Translations under genes and position numbers: made by a program
NCBI GenBank assembly: GCA_031390045.1
Contig: JANMTB010000106.1
Span: 1-61,828 of the forward strand
Source: Aalborgiella sp031390045
GTDB taxonomy: Bacteria > Pseudomonadota > Gammaproteobacteria > Burkholderiales > Burkholderiaceae_C
Direction: 5' to 3'
DNA: 61,828 nucleotides
Notes under the pieces: model-generated
The model's database searches: none
Told to the model about the DNA's origin: nothing
What the model saw: only the letters and a program-made list of their open reading frames with translations
Shown: piece after piece, positions 18,158 through 28,116 of the stretch
How the letters are laid out: each line of letters begins with the position of its first letter
Numbering within the stretch: position 1 is the first letter of the stretch

Positions 18158-18451
18158 TCAAGCTTTTTTAGTCAATGCATCAACAGATTCACGTAAAGCT
18201 TTACCTGTTTTGAAATGTGGCACACGTTTCTCAGGAATAGCAACGCTTTCGCCTGAGCGTGGGTTGCGACCAATGCGCGGTGCACGGTAGCTGACCGAGA
18301 AACTGCCAAAACCACGAATTTCAATGCGGTGGCCACGTACAAGGGCGTTGCTCATGGCATCAACCAATGCCTTAACGGCAGACTCAGCGTCTCTGTGGGT
18401 TAACTGGTCGAAACGGGCTGCTAACTCTTCTACCAAATCAGAACGTGTCAT
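18158..18451 (-). CDS. ihfB: Integration host factor subunit beta
   Basis: A 97-residue DNA-bending protein of the HU/IHF family. The N-terminus MTRSDLVEELAARFDQL, the beta-arm segment EIRGFGSFSVSYRAPRIGRN and the following RSGESVAIPEKRVPHFK identify the beta subunit. It lies directly downstream of rpsA, the conserved order, separated from it by a short AT-rich hairpin. Confidence 0.95.
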   Translation of the reverse strand: MTRSDLVEELAARFDQLTHRDAESAVKALVDAMSNALVRGHRIEIRGFGSFSVSYRAPRIGRNPRSGESVAIPEKRVPHFKTGKALRESVDALTKKA

Positions 18452-18552
18452 GTCGCTCTACACCAAAGTTTTAGCTTGCACAATAAATAACGCCACACTT
18501 GTTGGGAATATTTTCAATTGAAAAAATCTTCCTATCAGGTGTGACGTCTTCA

Positions 18553-18573
18553 ATTAATCAAAAATTGATTAAT
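18553..18573 (-). terminator. AT-rich hairpin between rpsA and ihfB
   Basis: A 9-bp stem (ATTAATCAA / TTGATTAAT) with an AAA loop, immediately after the rpsA stop. It contains little GC and no T-run on the minus strand, so it is at best a weak attenuator or an mRNA 3'-end protector. Confidence 0.4.
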
Positions 18574-20264
18574 TATTCTTTATCACCGCCGTTGTCCAAC
18601 TTAGCGCGCAGCAATGCACCCAAGCTGGTCGTACCGGCGTTTTCACGCGCTGACGACTGGCTCAGTGCTGCCATGGCTTCGCCTTGGTCAGCAGCATCTT
18701 TGGCCTTGATAGACAACTGGATGTTACGTGTTTTGCGGTCAATGTTGACCACAACAGCTGTAACTTCGTCGCCTTCTTTGAGCACGTTGCGTGCGTCTTC
18801 AACGCGGTCGCGGCTGATTTCTGAAGCGCGCAAGTAGCCCAATATGTCTTCGCCGAGGTCGATTTCAGCGCCCTTAGCGTCAACCGTCTTGACCTTACCT
18901 GTAACCACTTGGCCTTTGTCGTTGATAGACGCAAAGGTGGTGAACGGGTCAGAGTCGAGTTGCTTGATACCCAAAGAGATACGCTCGCGGTCGACATCAA
19001 TCGCCAAGACCAACGCTTCAACTTCTTGGCCCTTTTTGTAGTTGCGCACTGCTGCTTCGCCAGTTTCGTTCCATGACAGATCGGAGAGGTGAACCAAACC
19101 GTCGATGCCAGCTGCCAAACCAACGAATACACCAAAGTCTGTGATGGATTTGATCGGACCTTTGACGCGGTCGCCACGCTTGGTGTTTTGCGCGAAATCT
19201 TGCCATGGGTTGGCTTTGCATTGCTTCATGCCCAAAGAAATACGGCGTTTGTCTTCGTCGATTTCCAAAACCATGACTTCAACTTCGTCACCCAAGGTCA
19301 CGAGCTTAGAAGGAGCGATGTTTTTGTTGGTCCAGTCCATTTCAGAAACGTGCACCAAACCTTCGATGCCTGGCTCGAGTTCCACAAATGCGCCGTAGTC
19401 AGCGATATTGGTGATCTTACCGAACAAGCGTGTGTCTTGTGGGTAGCGACGGTTAACGCCCATCCAAGGATCATCACCCATTTGCTTGAGACCCAAGGAA
19501 ACGCGGTTTTTCTCAGTATCAAACTTGAGAATTTTGGCGGTGATTTCTTGACCCGCAGTGACCACTTCTGATGGGTGGCGAACACGGCGCCATGCCATGT
19601 CGGTGATGTGCAACAAGCCATCAATGCCGCCCAAGTCAACGAATGCACCGTATTCAGTGATGTTTTTAACCACGCCGTGAACAACTGCGCCTTCTTTCAA
19701 TGTCTCCATCATCTTGGCGCGCTCTGCACCTTGAGAGACTTCCAACACTGCGCGGTGGCTCAGCACCACGTTGTTACGCTTACGATCAAGCTTGATAACT
19801 TTGAATTGCAAAGTCTTGTTTTCGTAGGGGGACAAGTCTTTGATAGGACGCGCTTCGATGAGCGAGCCTGGCAAGAAAGCGCGGATGCCATTGACCAAAA
19901 CGGTCAAGCCACCTTTGACTTTGCCAGAGGTAACGCCAGTGACGAACTCGCCAGATTCGAGCGATTTCTCTAAGCTCATCCATGACGCAAGGCGCTTGGC
20001 TGTGTCGCGGCTGACGATAGTGTCGCCGTAACCGTTTTCCATTTGAACAATGGCAACTGACACGAATTCGCCAACTTGGCATTCGATGTCACCATTGTCG
20101 CTTTTGAATTCTGATAGGGGAACGTAGGCTTCTGATTTCAGGCCTGCGTTAACAACAACGAAGCTGTGCTCAATACGAATCACTTCAGCGGTGACGACTT
20201 CACCAATGCGTGTTTCGGAGCTTTTCTGGGATTCTTCAAATAGGTCTGCAAAAGATTCTGACAT
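18573..20264 (-). CDS. rpsA: 30S ribosomal protein S1
   Basis: A 563-residue ribosomal protein with six S1 (OB-fold) repeats. It begins MSESFADLFEESQ, and repeats three to five show the classic GAFVDLGGIDGLLHITDMAW, GAFVELEPGIEGLVHVSEMD and GVFVGLAAGIDGLVHLSDLS. It binds mRNA on the small subunit and is required for initiation on most messages. It lies between aroA-cmk and ihfB, as in many proteobacteria, with 145 bases upstream for its own leader. Confidence 0.97.
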   Translation of the reverse strand: MSESFADLFEESQKSSETRIGEVVTAEVIRIEHSFVVVNAGLKSEAYVPLSEFKSDNGDIECQVGEFVSVAIVQMENGYGDTIVSRDTAKRLASWMSLEKSLESGEFVTGVTSGKVKGGLTVLVNGIRAFLPGSLIEARPIKDLSPYENKTLQFKVIKLDRKRNNVVLSHRAVLEVSQGAERAKMMETLKEGAVVHGVVKNITEYGAFVDLGGIDGLLHITDMAWRRVRHPSEVVTAGQEITAKILKFDTEKNRVSLGLKQMGDDPWMGVNRRYPQDTRLFGKITNIADYGAFVELEPGIEGLVHVSEMDWTNKNIAPSKLVTLGDEVEVMVLEIDEDKRRISLGMKQCKANPWQDFAQNTKRGDRVKGPIKSITDFGVFVGLAAGIDGLVHLSDLSWNETGEAAVRNYKKGQEVEALVLAIDVDRERISLGIKQLDSDPFTTFASINDKGQVVTGKVKTVDAKGAEIDLGEDILGYLRASEISRDRVEDARNVLKEGDEVTAVVVNIDRKTRNIQLSIKAKDAADQGEAMAALSQSSARENAGTTSLGALLRAKLDNGGDKE

Positions 20265-20409
20265 GTATTTTCCTATGCCATCTAAAGTATTATGTACAGC
20301 AGCACAATTGCTCCTGTTTCTATAGCTAAAGACGGATATTTTCTGCCGGTTAGGGCGGGTTAAGTTTATAAAATGCCATTAAACCATGCACTTGTCGTGC
20401 GAGGGGAGT

Positions 20410-22476
20410 TTAAAAGCGCTGTTTGCCTTGCCACCAGTTCAATACGGCTTTGACCGATTCTTCAATCGATAAATCTGAGTTGTCCAAAAGCTTAGCATCT
20501 TGCGCTGGCTTCAAAGGAGCAACGCTGCGGGAAGAGTCCCGTTCGTCACGCGCTTCAAGGTCTGCACTAAGAACGTCGAGTATAGCTGAAATTCCCTTTG
20601 AAATCAACTGGTTATGGCGCCGTAAAGCACGTTTTTCAGCGCTAGCAGTCAAAAATACCTTCAAAGCGGCGTTAGGGAAGATCACCGTACCCATATCGCG
20701 TCCGTCCGCCACCAAACCGGGCAGGGTGCGAAAGCTGTGCTGCAGCTTCACCAAAGCCTGCCGAACCATAGGCAAAACCGACACTTGCGAGGCGTGCATG
20801 CCGCCCGCTTCAGAGCGGATGTCATGGCTAACATCGTCGCCATTCAGCAAAATGCTGTCACCCTCAAACCTCAAATGAAGTTTTTCAACCAAACTTGTTG
20901 CCAACACAGCGATGGCGATTTCGTCCTTAGGCTCCAAGCTTAAACCCTGCTGCAGCGCCGCAAAAGCAGTCACACGGTATAAAGCTCCCGAATCTAGGTA
21001 GTGGTAGCCCAGTTTTTGAGCTAATTGCGATGCCAAACTGCCTTTGCCAGAGGCGCTGGGGCCATCCACGGTGATGACGGGAATATTCTTTAAGTCAGTT
21101 TCAGCCACCGAAAACAGCGCTTCGAAGTAATCGGGAAAGGTTTTTGCGACGCATTTGGGGTCCAAAATGCGAACTGGTAAACCGGCCGGGTTGAACGCTG
21201 CGATTGAGAAGCACATGGCGACACGGTGGTCGTCATAGGTGTGAATCGGTGCGGTTTTCCAGTCTGCAGCGGTTTTTGGCGGCGTGATACTGATAAAGTC
21301 TACGCCTTCGATGACGGTTGCGCCCAATTTGCGCAATTCTGCAGCCATAGCGGCGATACGATCAGTTTCTTTGACGCGCCAGCTGGCGATGTTGCGCAGC
21401 GTTGTCGTGCCGTCTGCGTAAAGTGCCATCACAGCCAAAGTCATTGCTGCGTCGGGGATATGGTTGCAGTCTAAATCAACCGCTTTTAAGGGCCAAGAGC
21501 CGCGTGAAATTTCAAGGTGATTTGGGCCGCTGTTGACAACCGCACCCATGGCTTGTGCAGCTTCTATGAATCGAATATCGCCCTGAATTGAATCGGCGCC
21601 TACGCCTTCGACGCGAATAGCGTAATTTGTACTATAAACATCATTATTAATGTCATTTTTTGTTATAGCCGTCGTATTTATTGATCCTAATGCTATAAAA
21701 TAGCTAGCAGATGAAGCATCGGCTTCGACGTGAATGCTGCCCGGTGAAACGTACCGGCACCCTTGGGGTATCGTGAACTTTTGCCATCCATCGCGTTGTA
21801 CCTTGATGCCAAAACGCGCTAGTAAATTCAGCGTGATGTCGATGTACGGTTTTGAGATCAGCTCACCTTGCACTTCAAGCACGATATCTTGCGTCGCCAC
21901 CAGAGGCAGCGCAAGGAGTAGAGCAGTCAAAAACTGGCTAGAAACATCGCCACGGACTTTGATCGGCTCATTTAAATGGAAGGATTTTGCAGCCCTAATA
22001 CGTAGCGGCGGGTAGCCATCTTGTCCCAAATAGTCAATCTGACATCCCAATTGGCGCAGTCCATCGACCAAATCACCAATCGGCCGCTCATGCATGCGTG
22101 GCACGCCGCTGAGTTCGAACTCCGTGCTTCCCTTCGCTAACAGCGCTAAAGCAGCCGTTAACGGACGCATTGCCGTGCCAGCGTTGCCCATGTATAGCTT
22201 GGCCGATTGCAAAACCGAATGAATGCCTAAGCCATTGATTTCAATTGAATTTTTGACTAATCCATTGGGTTTTTGGATCGTGCAGCCAAGTTGCGACAGG
22301 GCGGTCAGCATCACCTGCGTGTCGTCTGAATCCAGTAAATCATGCACCGTTGTGGTGCCTTGGCTCAGGGCTGAGAGTAGTAAAACGCGATTAGAAATAC
22401 TTTTCGAACCTGGTAAAACGACTGTGCCGTGAGCGTGACTGAGCGCGGGAATGTCTAAAAAATCGGTATTGAACAT
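20410..22476 (-). CDS. aroA-cmk: Fused EPSP synthase / cytidylate kinase
   Basis: A 688-residue fusion. Residues about 1-455 are 3-phosphoshikimate 1-carboxyvinyltransferase (PGSKSISNRVLLLSAL; NAGTAMRPLTAALAL; DASSASYF; the late DDHRVAMCFSIAAF), step six of the shikimate pathway. Residues about 460-688 are cytidylate kinase, with P-loop VDGPSASGKGSLASQLA and the LDSGALYR and DGRDMGTVIFP motifs. The fusion is known in Comamonadaceae. The EPSP part carries about 16 extra residues after ASYFIALGSI, encoded by a copy of the dispersed repeat. It follows tyrA by 51 bases. Confidence 0.95.
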   Translation of the reverse strand: MFNTDFLDIPALSHAHGTVVLPGSKSISNRVLLLSALSQGTTTVHDLLDSDDTQVMLTALSQLGCTIQKPNGLVKNSIEINGLGIHSVLQSAKLYMGNAGTAMRPLTAALALLAKGSTEFELSGVPRMHERPIGDLVDGLRQLGCQIDYLGQDGYPPLRIRAAKSFHLNEPIKVRGDVSSQFLTALLLALPLVATQDIVLEVQGELISKPYIDITLNLLARFGIKVQRDGWQKFTIPQGCRYVSPGSIHVEADASSASYFIALGSINTTAITKNDINNDVYSTNYAIRVEGVGADSIQGDIRFIEAAQAMGAVVNSGPNHLEISRGSWPLKAVDLDCNHIPDAAMTLAVMALYADGTTTLRNIASWRVKETDRIAAMAAELRKLGATVIEGVDFISITPPKTAADWKTAPIHTYDDHRVAMCFSIAAFNPAGLPVRILDPKCVAKTFPDYFEALFSVAETDLKNIPVITVDGPSASGKGSLASQLAQKLGYHYLDSGALYRVTAFAALQQGLSLEPKDEIAIAVLATSLVEKLHLRFEGDSILLNGDDVSHDIRSEAGGMHASQVSVLPMVRQALVKLQHSFRTLPGLVADGRDMGTVIFPNAALKVFLTASAEKRALRRHNQLISKGISAILDVLSADLEARDERDSSRSVAPLKPAQDAKLLDNSDLSIEESVKAVLNWWQGKQRF
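21661..21710 (+). repeat. Dispersed 50-bp repeat, copy 3 (inside aroA)
   Basis: Reads GTTATAGCCGTCGTATTTAT, then TGATCCTAATGCTATAAAATAGC. It lies in the EPSP synthase half of aroA-cmk, in inverse orientation to the gene, and is translated as FIALGSINTTAIT. The TAG stop that the consensus would give in this frame is GGA here. Confidence 0.8.
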
Positions 22477-22527
22477 GCTTACAAATTTGGAAACTAAAGT
22501 TGAAGCTAAAAATAAGCGCAGAGAGTT

Positions 22528-23457
22528 CTATTTTTTGGAACGGCTAGGCGCCTCACCAGACATACTGTTGTCAATGTGCCATTGGTTGCGTAACTGGCTG
22601 GCTTTTGCAATAGCAGCTTCTAATGCTTGGCTGTTATTACCTTGCAAGCTGGCTTCAAAACCCTGCAAAGTTTGCTTGAAGAGATCGATTTGCGAGAGTA
22701 TTTGTATGCGATTTGCCAGCAAAATGTCGTGCCACATCTGCGGCTCACTGGCCGCGATGCGGGTGAAATCTCTAAACCCCGTGCCAGCCAAGCCGAAATA
22801 ATCAGCACCATGGTTTTGCCCAGCGATACTGTTCATCAAGGTAAATGCCAATAAATGTGGCAAGTGGCTGACGGCGGCAAAGGCAGCGTCATGCGCCTCC
22901 GGCGACATGATTTGTACGTGGCAATCCAGTGCCGTCCACACAGTCTTGGCTTTGTTCAACTGCGCCATCTGCGTGCGTGCGATTGGTGTGAAAATGACTT
23001 GGCGGCCAGCGTACAAATTAACATCGGCGTTGTCTACGCCAGAGAGTTCTTTGCCCGCTATGGGGTGAGCCGGCACAAACGTGCCAATAAGATTACCCAA
23101 TATACGCTGCGCGGCGTCAACCACATCTTGCTTGGTAGAACCCACGTCCATGATCAGCATCTCAGGTGTGATCAGGTGCTTGATGGCTTTGAAGGTGCCT
23201 TCGGTGGCGGCGACAGGTACGGCGATCAACACAATGTCAGAGCCAGAAACCGCTTGCAGTGCTGATGCGGCTTCCACATCAATCACGCCAAGTTGCAATG
23301 CACGCGATGTGGTGCTGGGTGATTTGCTGTAGCCAACGATGCGTTTTACCAAGCCAGCGCGTTTCATAGCCAAAGCGAATGAGCTGCCCATCAAACCACA
23401 GCCGATGATGCCCAACTGCTCGTAGGCTGGTGCTTTTACTTTGCTAAAAAGACCCAT
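22528..23457 (-). CDS. tyrA: Prephenate dehydrogenase
   Basis: A 309-residue NAD(P)-dependent enzyme that converts prephenate to 4-hydroxyphenylpyruvate for tyrosine. The Rossmann motif is LGIIGCGLMGSSFALAMKRA; the catalytic histidines are expected in FVPAHPIAGKELSGVDNA and in the FAAVSHLPHLLAFTL segment, and both are present. No chorismate mutase or ACT domain is fused. It sits 11 bases after pheA and 51 bases before aroA-cmk in an aromatic amino acid operon. Confidence 0.93.
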   Translation of the reverse strand: MGLFSKVKAPAYEQLGIIGCGLMGSSFALAMKRAGLVKRIVGYSKSPSTTSRALQLGVIDVEAASALQAVSGSDIVLIAVPVAATEGTFKAIKHLITPEMLIMDVGSTKQDVVDAAQRILGNLIGTFVPAHPIAGKELSGVDNADVNLYAGRQVIFTPIARTQMAQLNKAKTVWTALDCHVQIMSPEAHDAAFAAVSHLPHLLAFTLMNSIAGQNHGADYFGLAGTGFRDFTRIAASEPQMWHDILLANRIQILSQIDLFKQTLQGFEASLQGNNSQALEAAIAKASQLRNQWHIDNSMSGEAPSRSKK

Positions 23458-23468
23458 AGATGATCACT

Positions 23469-24551
23469 TTAATCGCTCACGGCATAGCTGCCGAGCAATT
23501 TATAAAACGCGCAAGAGCTTTGCAACTCTTTCAACGCGCTGGCCACATGCGGCTGCGACGGATGACCCGCCAAATCGATGTAAAAGTAATATTCCCATTG
23601 GCCAGAGCGGGCAGGGCGCGATTCAAACCGGGTCATCGATACGCCATGGTTTTTCAGTGGAATCAGCAAATCGTGCACCGCTCCAGGCTTGTTAGGTACT
23701 GAGACCACCAAGCTGACGCAGTCTTTGCCTGAAGCGGTAGGCATAGGCAGCGTTTGCGGTAGACAGACGACGGCAAAGCGCGTGCGGTTAAACGCATCAT
23801 CTTGAATCGCATGTGAGGCAATATGCAGGCCAAATTCTGCACCCGCGCGTTCGCTGGCAATACCTGCCCAAGCTGGGTTGGTCGCTGCCAAACGTGCGCC
23901 TTCTGCATTGCTTGATACAGCGCGACGCTCAGCATTTGGTAAATGCTTGGCCAGCCAGCCTTGACACTGAGCCAGCGCTTGCGGATGCGCCAAAACAACT
24001 TCAACATTTTCTAAAGAATTAGACAAACGCAGCAAATGGTGGCGCACTAAAAAGCTGGCTTCACCGATGATGTGCAACGGCGAATTGAGGAACAAATCCA
24101 AGGTACGCGTCACCACGCCTTCGGTGTTGTTTTCCACGGGAACAACGCCAAAATCGGCACTTCCCGCTGTGGTGGCGTGAAACACCTCGTCAAAACTGCT
24201 GCAGGGAATATGCTCTATGCTGGTACCAAAAAACTGCAATGCCGCCATTTCGCTGAACGTACCCGCTGGCCCCAAATAAGCGACACGCTGGGGTGCTTCT
24301 AAAGAGCGGCAAGCCGACATCACCTCGCGCCAAATATGCGCAACGCTGGCATTTTTGAGTGGCCCAGAATTTGCTGCTTGCAAGCCGCTGATGACTTGCG
24401 CCTCGCGCTCCGGGCGGTAAACAGGCGAGCCATCAATCTTCTTGATCTCACCCACTTCACCCGCATAGCCCGCACGACGGTTGAGCAGTGCCAACAGCTT
24501 TTTGTCGGTCGCATCAATCAAATCGCGTAGTTCTAGCAGGGTTTTACTCAT
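23469..24551 (-). CDS. pheA: Chorismate mutase / prephenate dehydratase
   Basis: A 360-residue bifunctional P-protein. Residues about 1-90 form an AroQ chorismate mutase (LRDLIDATDKKLLALLNRR). At about 93-270 is the dehydratase domain (YLGPAGTFSEMAALQFFG, with the substrate motif NRTRFAVV). The C-terminal ACT domain binds phenylalanine (ESRPARSGQWEYYFYID). It opens the pheA-tyrA-aroA/cmk run. In related genomes serC usually stands between gyrA and pheA; here only a repeat copy is found in the 111-base gap. Confidence 0.95.
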   Translation of the reverse strand: MSKTLLELRDLIDATDKKLLALLNRRAGYAGEVGEIKKIDGSPVYRPEREAQVISGLQAANSGPLKNASVAHIWREVMSACRSLEAPQRVAYLGPAGTFSEMAALQFFGTSIEHIPCSSFDEVFHATTAGSADFGVVPVENNTEGVVTRTLDLFLNSPLHIIGEASFLVRHHLLRLSNSLENVEVVLAHPQALAQCQGWLAKHLPNAERRAVSSNAEGARLAATNPAWAGIASERAGAEFGLHIASHAIQDDAFNRTRFAVVCLPQTLPMPTASGKDCVSLVVSVPNKPGAVHDLLIPLKNHGVSMTRFESRPARSGQWEYYFYIDLAGHPSQPHVASALKELQSSCAFYKLLGSYAVSD

Positions 24552-24588
24552 TGAATTAGTATGTATTGATTTTTTAGTGTTAAATATG

Positions 24589-24639
24589 GCTATAGCCGGC
24601 GTATTTATTGCCTAGAGTGCTATTAAATATATAGTAAAT
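24589..24639 (+). repeat. Dispersed 50-bp repeat, copy 4 (gyrA-pheA gap)
   Basis: A full core CTATAGCCGGCGTATTTATT, then GCCTAGAGTGCTATTAAA and a right end ATAGTAAAT. It occupies most of the gap between pheA and gyrA, where serC is normally found. Confidence 0.9.
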
Positions 24640-24662
24640 TGAAATATTTTTTTTCGTGTTAT

Positions 24663-27323
24663 TTAAGCTTCAGTAGATTCAGCTGAATCATCTGCAGCGT
24701 CCTCAGGTGCGGCATCTTCTGGCGCAGCGTCTGATGGATTCGCATCGTTCTCCACAATGCGCTGCAAACCGCTGAGTTGCGAGCCTTCGTCCAAGCCAAT
24801 CAGTGTCACGCCTTGTGTCGCACGTCCCATTTCGCGGATTTCACTGACACGGGTGCGAACCAGCACACCTTTGTCGGTGATCAGCATGATTTCGTCGTCG
24901 GTATGCACCAATGTAGCCGCAACCACTTTGCCGTTGCGCTCAGACTGCTGGATGGCGATCATGCCTTTGGTGCCGCGTCCGTGGCGGGTGTATTCGGTGA
25001 TGCTGGTGCGTTTGCCATAGCCGTTTTGGGTGGCGGTCAGCACACTTTGCTGTTCATCCTCAGCAACCAGCATGGCAATCACGCTTTGGCCGTCTTCCAA
25101 GTTCATGCCGCGCACGCCGCGAGCATTTCTGCCCATTGGTCGCACGTCGTTTTCGTCGAAACGTACCGCTTTGCCACCGTCGCTGAACAACATGACGTCG
25201 TGCTGGCCATCGGTCAATGCTGCGCCAATCAAATAGTCGTTGTCATCCAAACCAACGGCTATGATGCCGCCTTTGCGTGGGTTGTTGAACTCATCTAAAG
25301 ACGTTTTCTTGACCGTGCCCATGCAGGTGGCCATGAAGACAAACTGGTCAGCAGGGAAACTGGTTTTCTCACCCGTTAAAGGCAATACGACGGTGATTTT
25401 TTCGCCCTCTTGCAGCGGGAACATGTTGACAATCGGTCGTCCTCGTGAACCGCGCGAACCGGTCGGTACTTCCCAAACTTTAAGCCAATACAGACGGCCA
25501 CGGTTAGAGAAACACAAGATGTAGTCGTGAGTATTAGCCACGAAGAGCTGATCGACCCAATCGTCATCTTTGGTCTGGGTGGCTTGCTTGCCGCGTCCGC
25601 CACGCTTTTGCGCGCGGTATTCAGACAAAGGTTGGCTCTTGATGTATCCGCTGTGGCTCATGGTTACGACCATGTCGGTGGGGGTGATCAAGTCTTCGGT
25701 GCTCAAATCAAACGAGCTGTGCTCCACCAAGCTTCGGCGTGCGCCTATCTTGGTTTGACCGAATTCCATTTTGATAGCAAGGAGCTCTTCGCTGATGATG
25801 GTCGAAACGCGTTCTGGAGTCGTCAAAATGTGCAGCAAATCGTCAATCTCAGCCATGACCTCTTTGTATTCAGCGACGATTTTGTCTTGCTCTAAGCCAG
25901 TCAAACGCTGCAGACGCATTTGCAAAATCTCTTGTGCTTGGACTTCTGAGAGTTTGTACAAACCGCGAGCTTCCAAGCCAAATTCACGTTCTAAGCCGTC
26001 TGGGCGATAGTCGTCTGCGCTGATTACGTCGCCATCTGAGCGCGTACGGGTGAGCATCTCGCGTACCAACTTACTGTCCCATGATTGCGCCATCAAGGCT
26101 GCCTTAGCCACTGGAGGTGTGGGTGCATTGCGAATCAAGGCAATAAATTCGTCAATATTTGCTAGCGCTACCGCTAAACCCTCTAATACATGACCGCGTT
26201 CCCGTGCTTTTCGTAGAGTAAAAACTGTACGGCGTGTGACAACTTCACGGCGATGGTCCAAGAAGACTTCTAATAAATCTTTCAAGTTACAAAGCTTTGG
26301 CTGGCCATTGACCAAAGCCACCATGTTGATACCAAAAGTGTCTTGCAGTTGGGTTTGCTTGTACAAATTGTTCAGCACCACTTCAGGCACTTCGCCGCGT
26401 TTCAACTCAATCACCAAGCGCATGCCGGATTTGTCTGACTCGTCTTGAATGTGCGAAATACCTTCAATTTTCTTCTCATGCACCAGCTCCGCCATGCGCT
26501 CTTGCAGGGTCTTTTTGTTGACTTGATAGGGCAGTTCGTCCACGATGATGGACTGGCGCTGGCCTTTGTCGATGTCTTCAAAATGACACTTGGCGCGCAT
26601 CACAACGCGGCCGCGGCCCGTGCGGTAGCCGTCTTTCACGCCGTTAATGCCGTAAATAATGCCAGCGGTCGGGAAGTCTGGCGCGGGGATGATTTCCATC
26701 AGCTCGTCAATGCTGGCTTCAGGGTTTTTAAGTAAATGCAAGCAGGCATCAACCACTTCGTTCAGGTTGTGTGGTGGAATGTTGGTGGCCATACCAACGG
26801 CAATACCACCCGCGCCATTGATCAGCAAATTGGGTAAGCGGCTAGGCATGACCAAGGGTTCGTTTTCTGAGCCGTCGTAGTTCGGGCCGAAGTCGACCGT
26901 CTCTTTGTCCAAATCAGCCAACAACTCATGCGCGATTTTGGCAAGGCGGATCTCGGTGTAACGCATTGCAGCAGCGTTATCGCCATCGACCGAGCCGAAG
27001 TTACCCTGGCCGTCAACCAACATATGACGCATCGAAAAATCTTGCGCCATACGAACGATGGTGTCATACACCGATTGGTCTCCGTGTGGGTGGTATTTAC
27101 CAATCACGTCACCCACAATACGGGCAGATTTCTTGTAAGGTTTGTTGTAGTCGTTCGATAACTCGTACATCGCGTAGAGAACACGGCGGTGCACTGGTTT
27201 CAAACCGTCACGTGCATCGGGCAGAGCACGACCCACGATCACGCTCATGGCGTAATCTAGATAGCTGCGGCGCATTTCCTCTTCGAGGCTAATAGGCAAG
27301 GTTTCTTTGGCGAACTGAGTCAT
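24663..27323 (-). CDS. gyrA: DNA gyrase subunit A
   Basis: An 886-residue DNA cleavage subunit of gyrase. The N-terminus has VGRALPDARDGLKPVHRRVL, the catalytic tyrosine is in AAAMRYTEIRLAKI, and the GyrA-box of the wrapping domain is QKRGGRG. The C-terminal about 25 residues are an acidic, alanine-rich tail. At residue 83 (E. coli numbering and here alike) the quinolone-region motif reads HPHGDQSVYDTIVRM, so glutamine replaces the usual Ser/Thr. It is divergent from the OmpA-type genes. Confidence 0.97.
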   Translation of the reverse strand: MTQFAKETLPISLEEEMRRSYLDYAMSVIVGRALPDARDGLKPVHRRVLYAMYELSNDYNKPYKKSARIVGDVIGKYHPHGDQSVYDTIVRMAQDFSMRHMLVDGQGNFGSVDGDNAAAMRYTEIRLAKIAHELLADLDKETVDFGPNYDGSENEPLVMPSRLPNLLINGAGGIAVGMATNIPPHNLNEVVDACLHLLKNPEASIDELMEIIPAPDFPTAGIIYGINGVKDGYRTGRGRVVMRAKCHFEDIDKGQRQSIIVDELPYQVNKKTLQERMAELVHEKKIEGISHIQDESDKSGMRLVIELKRGEVPEVVLNNLYKQTQLQDTFGINMVALVNGQPKLCNLKDLLEVFLDHRREVVTRRTVFTLRKARERGHVLEGLAVALANIDEFIALIRNAPTPPVAKAALMAQSWDSKLVREMLTRTRSDGDVISADDYRPDGLEREFGLEARGLYKLSEVQAQEILQMRLQRLTGLEQDKIVAEYKEVMAEIDDLLHILTTPERVSTIISEELLAIKMEFGQTKIGARRSLVEHSSFDLSTEDLITPTDMVVTMSHSGYIKSQPLSEYRAQKRGGRGKQATQTKDDDWVDQLFVANTHDYILCFSNRGRLYWLKVWEVPTGSRGSRGRPIVNMFPLQEGEKITVVLPLTGEKTSFPADQFVFMATCMGTVKKTSLDEFNNPRKGGIIAVGLDDNDYLIGAALTDGQHDVMLFSDGGKAVRFDENDVRPMGRNARGVRGMNLEDGQSVIAMLVAEDEQQSVLTATQNGYGKRTSITEYTRHGRGTKGMIAIQQSERNGKVVAATLVHTDDEIMLITDKGVLVRTRVSEIREMGRATQGVTLIGLDEGSQLSGLQRIVENDANPSDAAPEDAAPEDAADDSAESTEA

Positions 27324-27600
27324 GAGCGGTATGTAGCCTGATGAGAAAAGAAGAGCAAACAGTATTCACAACGACATAAATCGCTTATGAATAATTATTC
27401 TTAACCCGTCATTTTAAGCGGGCTTGGGTGTTGTGTGCGAGCAACGGATAACAATTTTTAGCTGTTTAAGGAACTTATCCATCATTTAGAGCGGTTACAA
27501 CTTTACAGCTGTGGCACAATAAGTCATAACGATTCATGTGATGGTACAAGTGTCGTAACAATTCCGCAGCATTGCTGCTAGCTATTTTCTGGGGATACGA

Positions 27601-28008
<408 letters not shown>

Positions 28009-28116
28009 TCTGTTGTTTTATGCAATATTTTTCAGAGTTGTCTGAATGAATGTTGTTAAAAATAAGTTATATTTGTCGTTGTTAGATTTGAGTTCAATTT
28101 TAAAAAGGTAATATAA

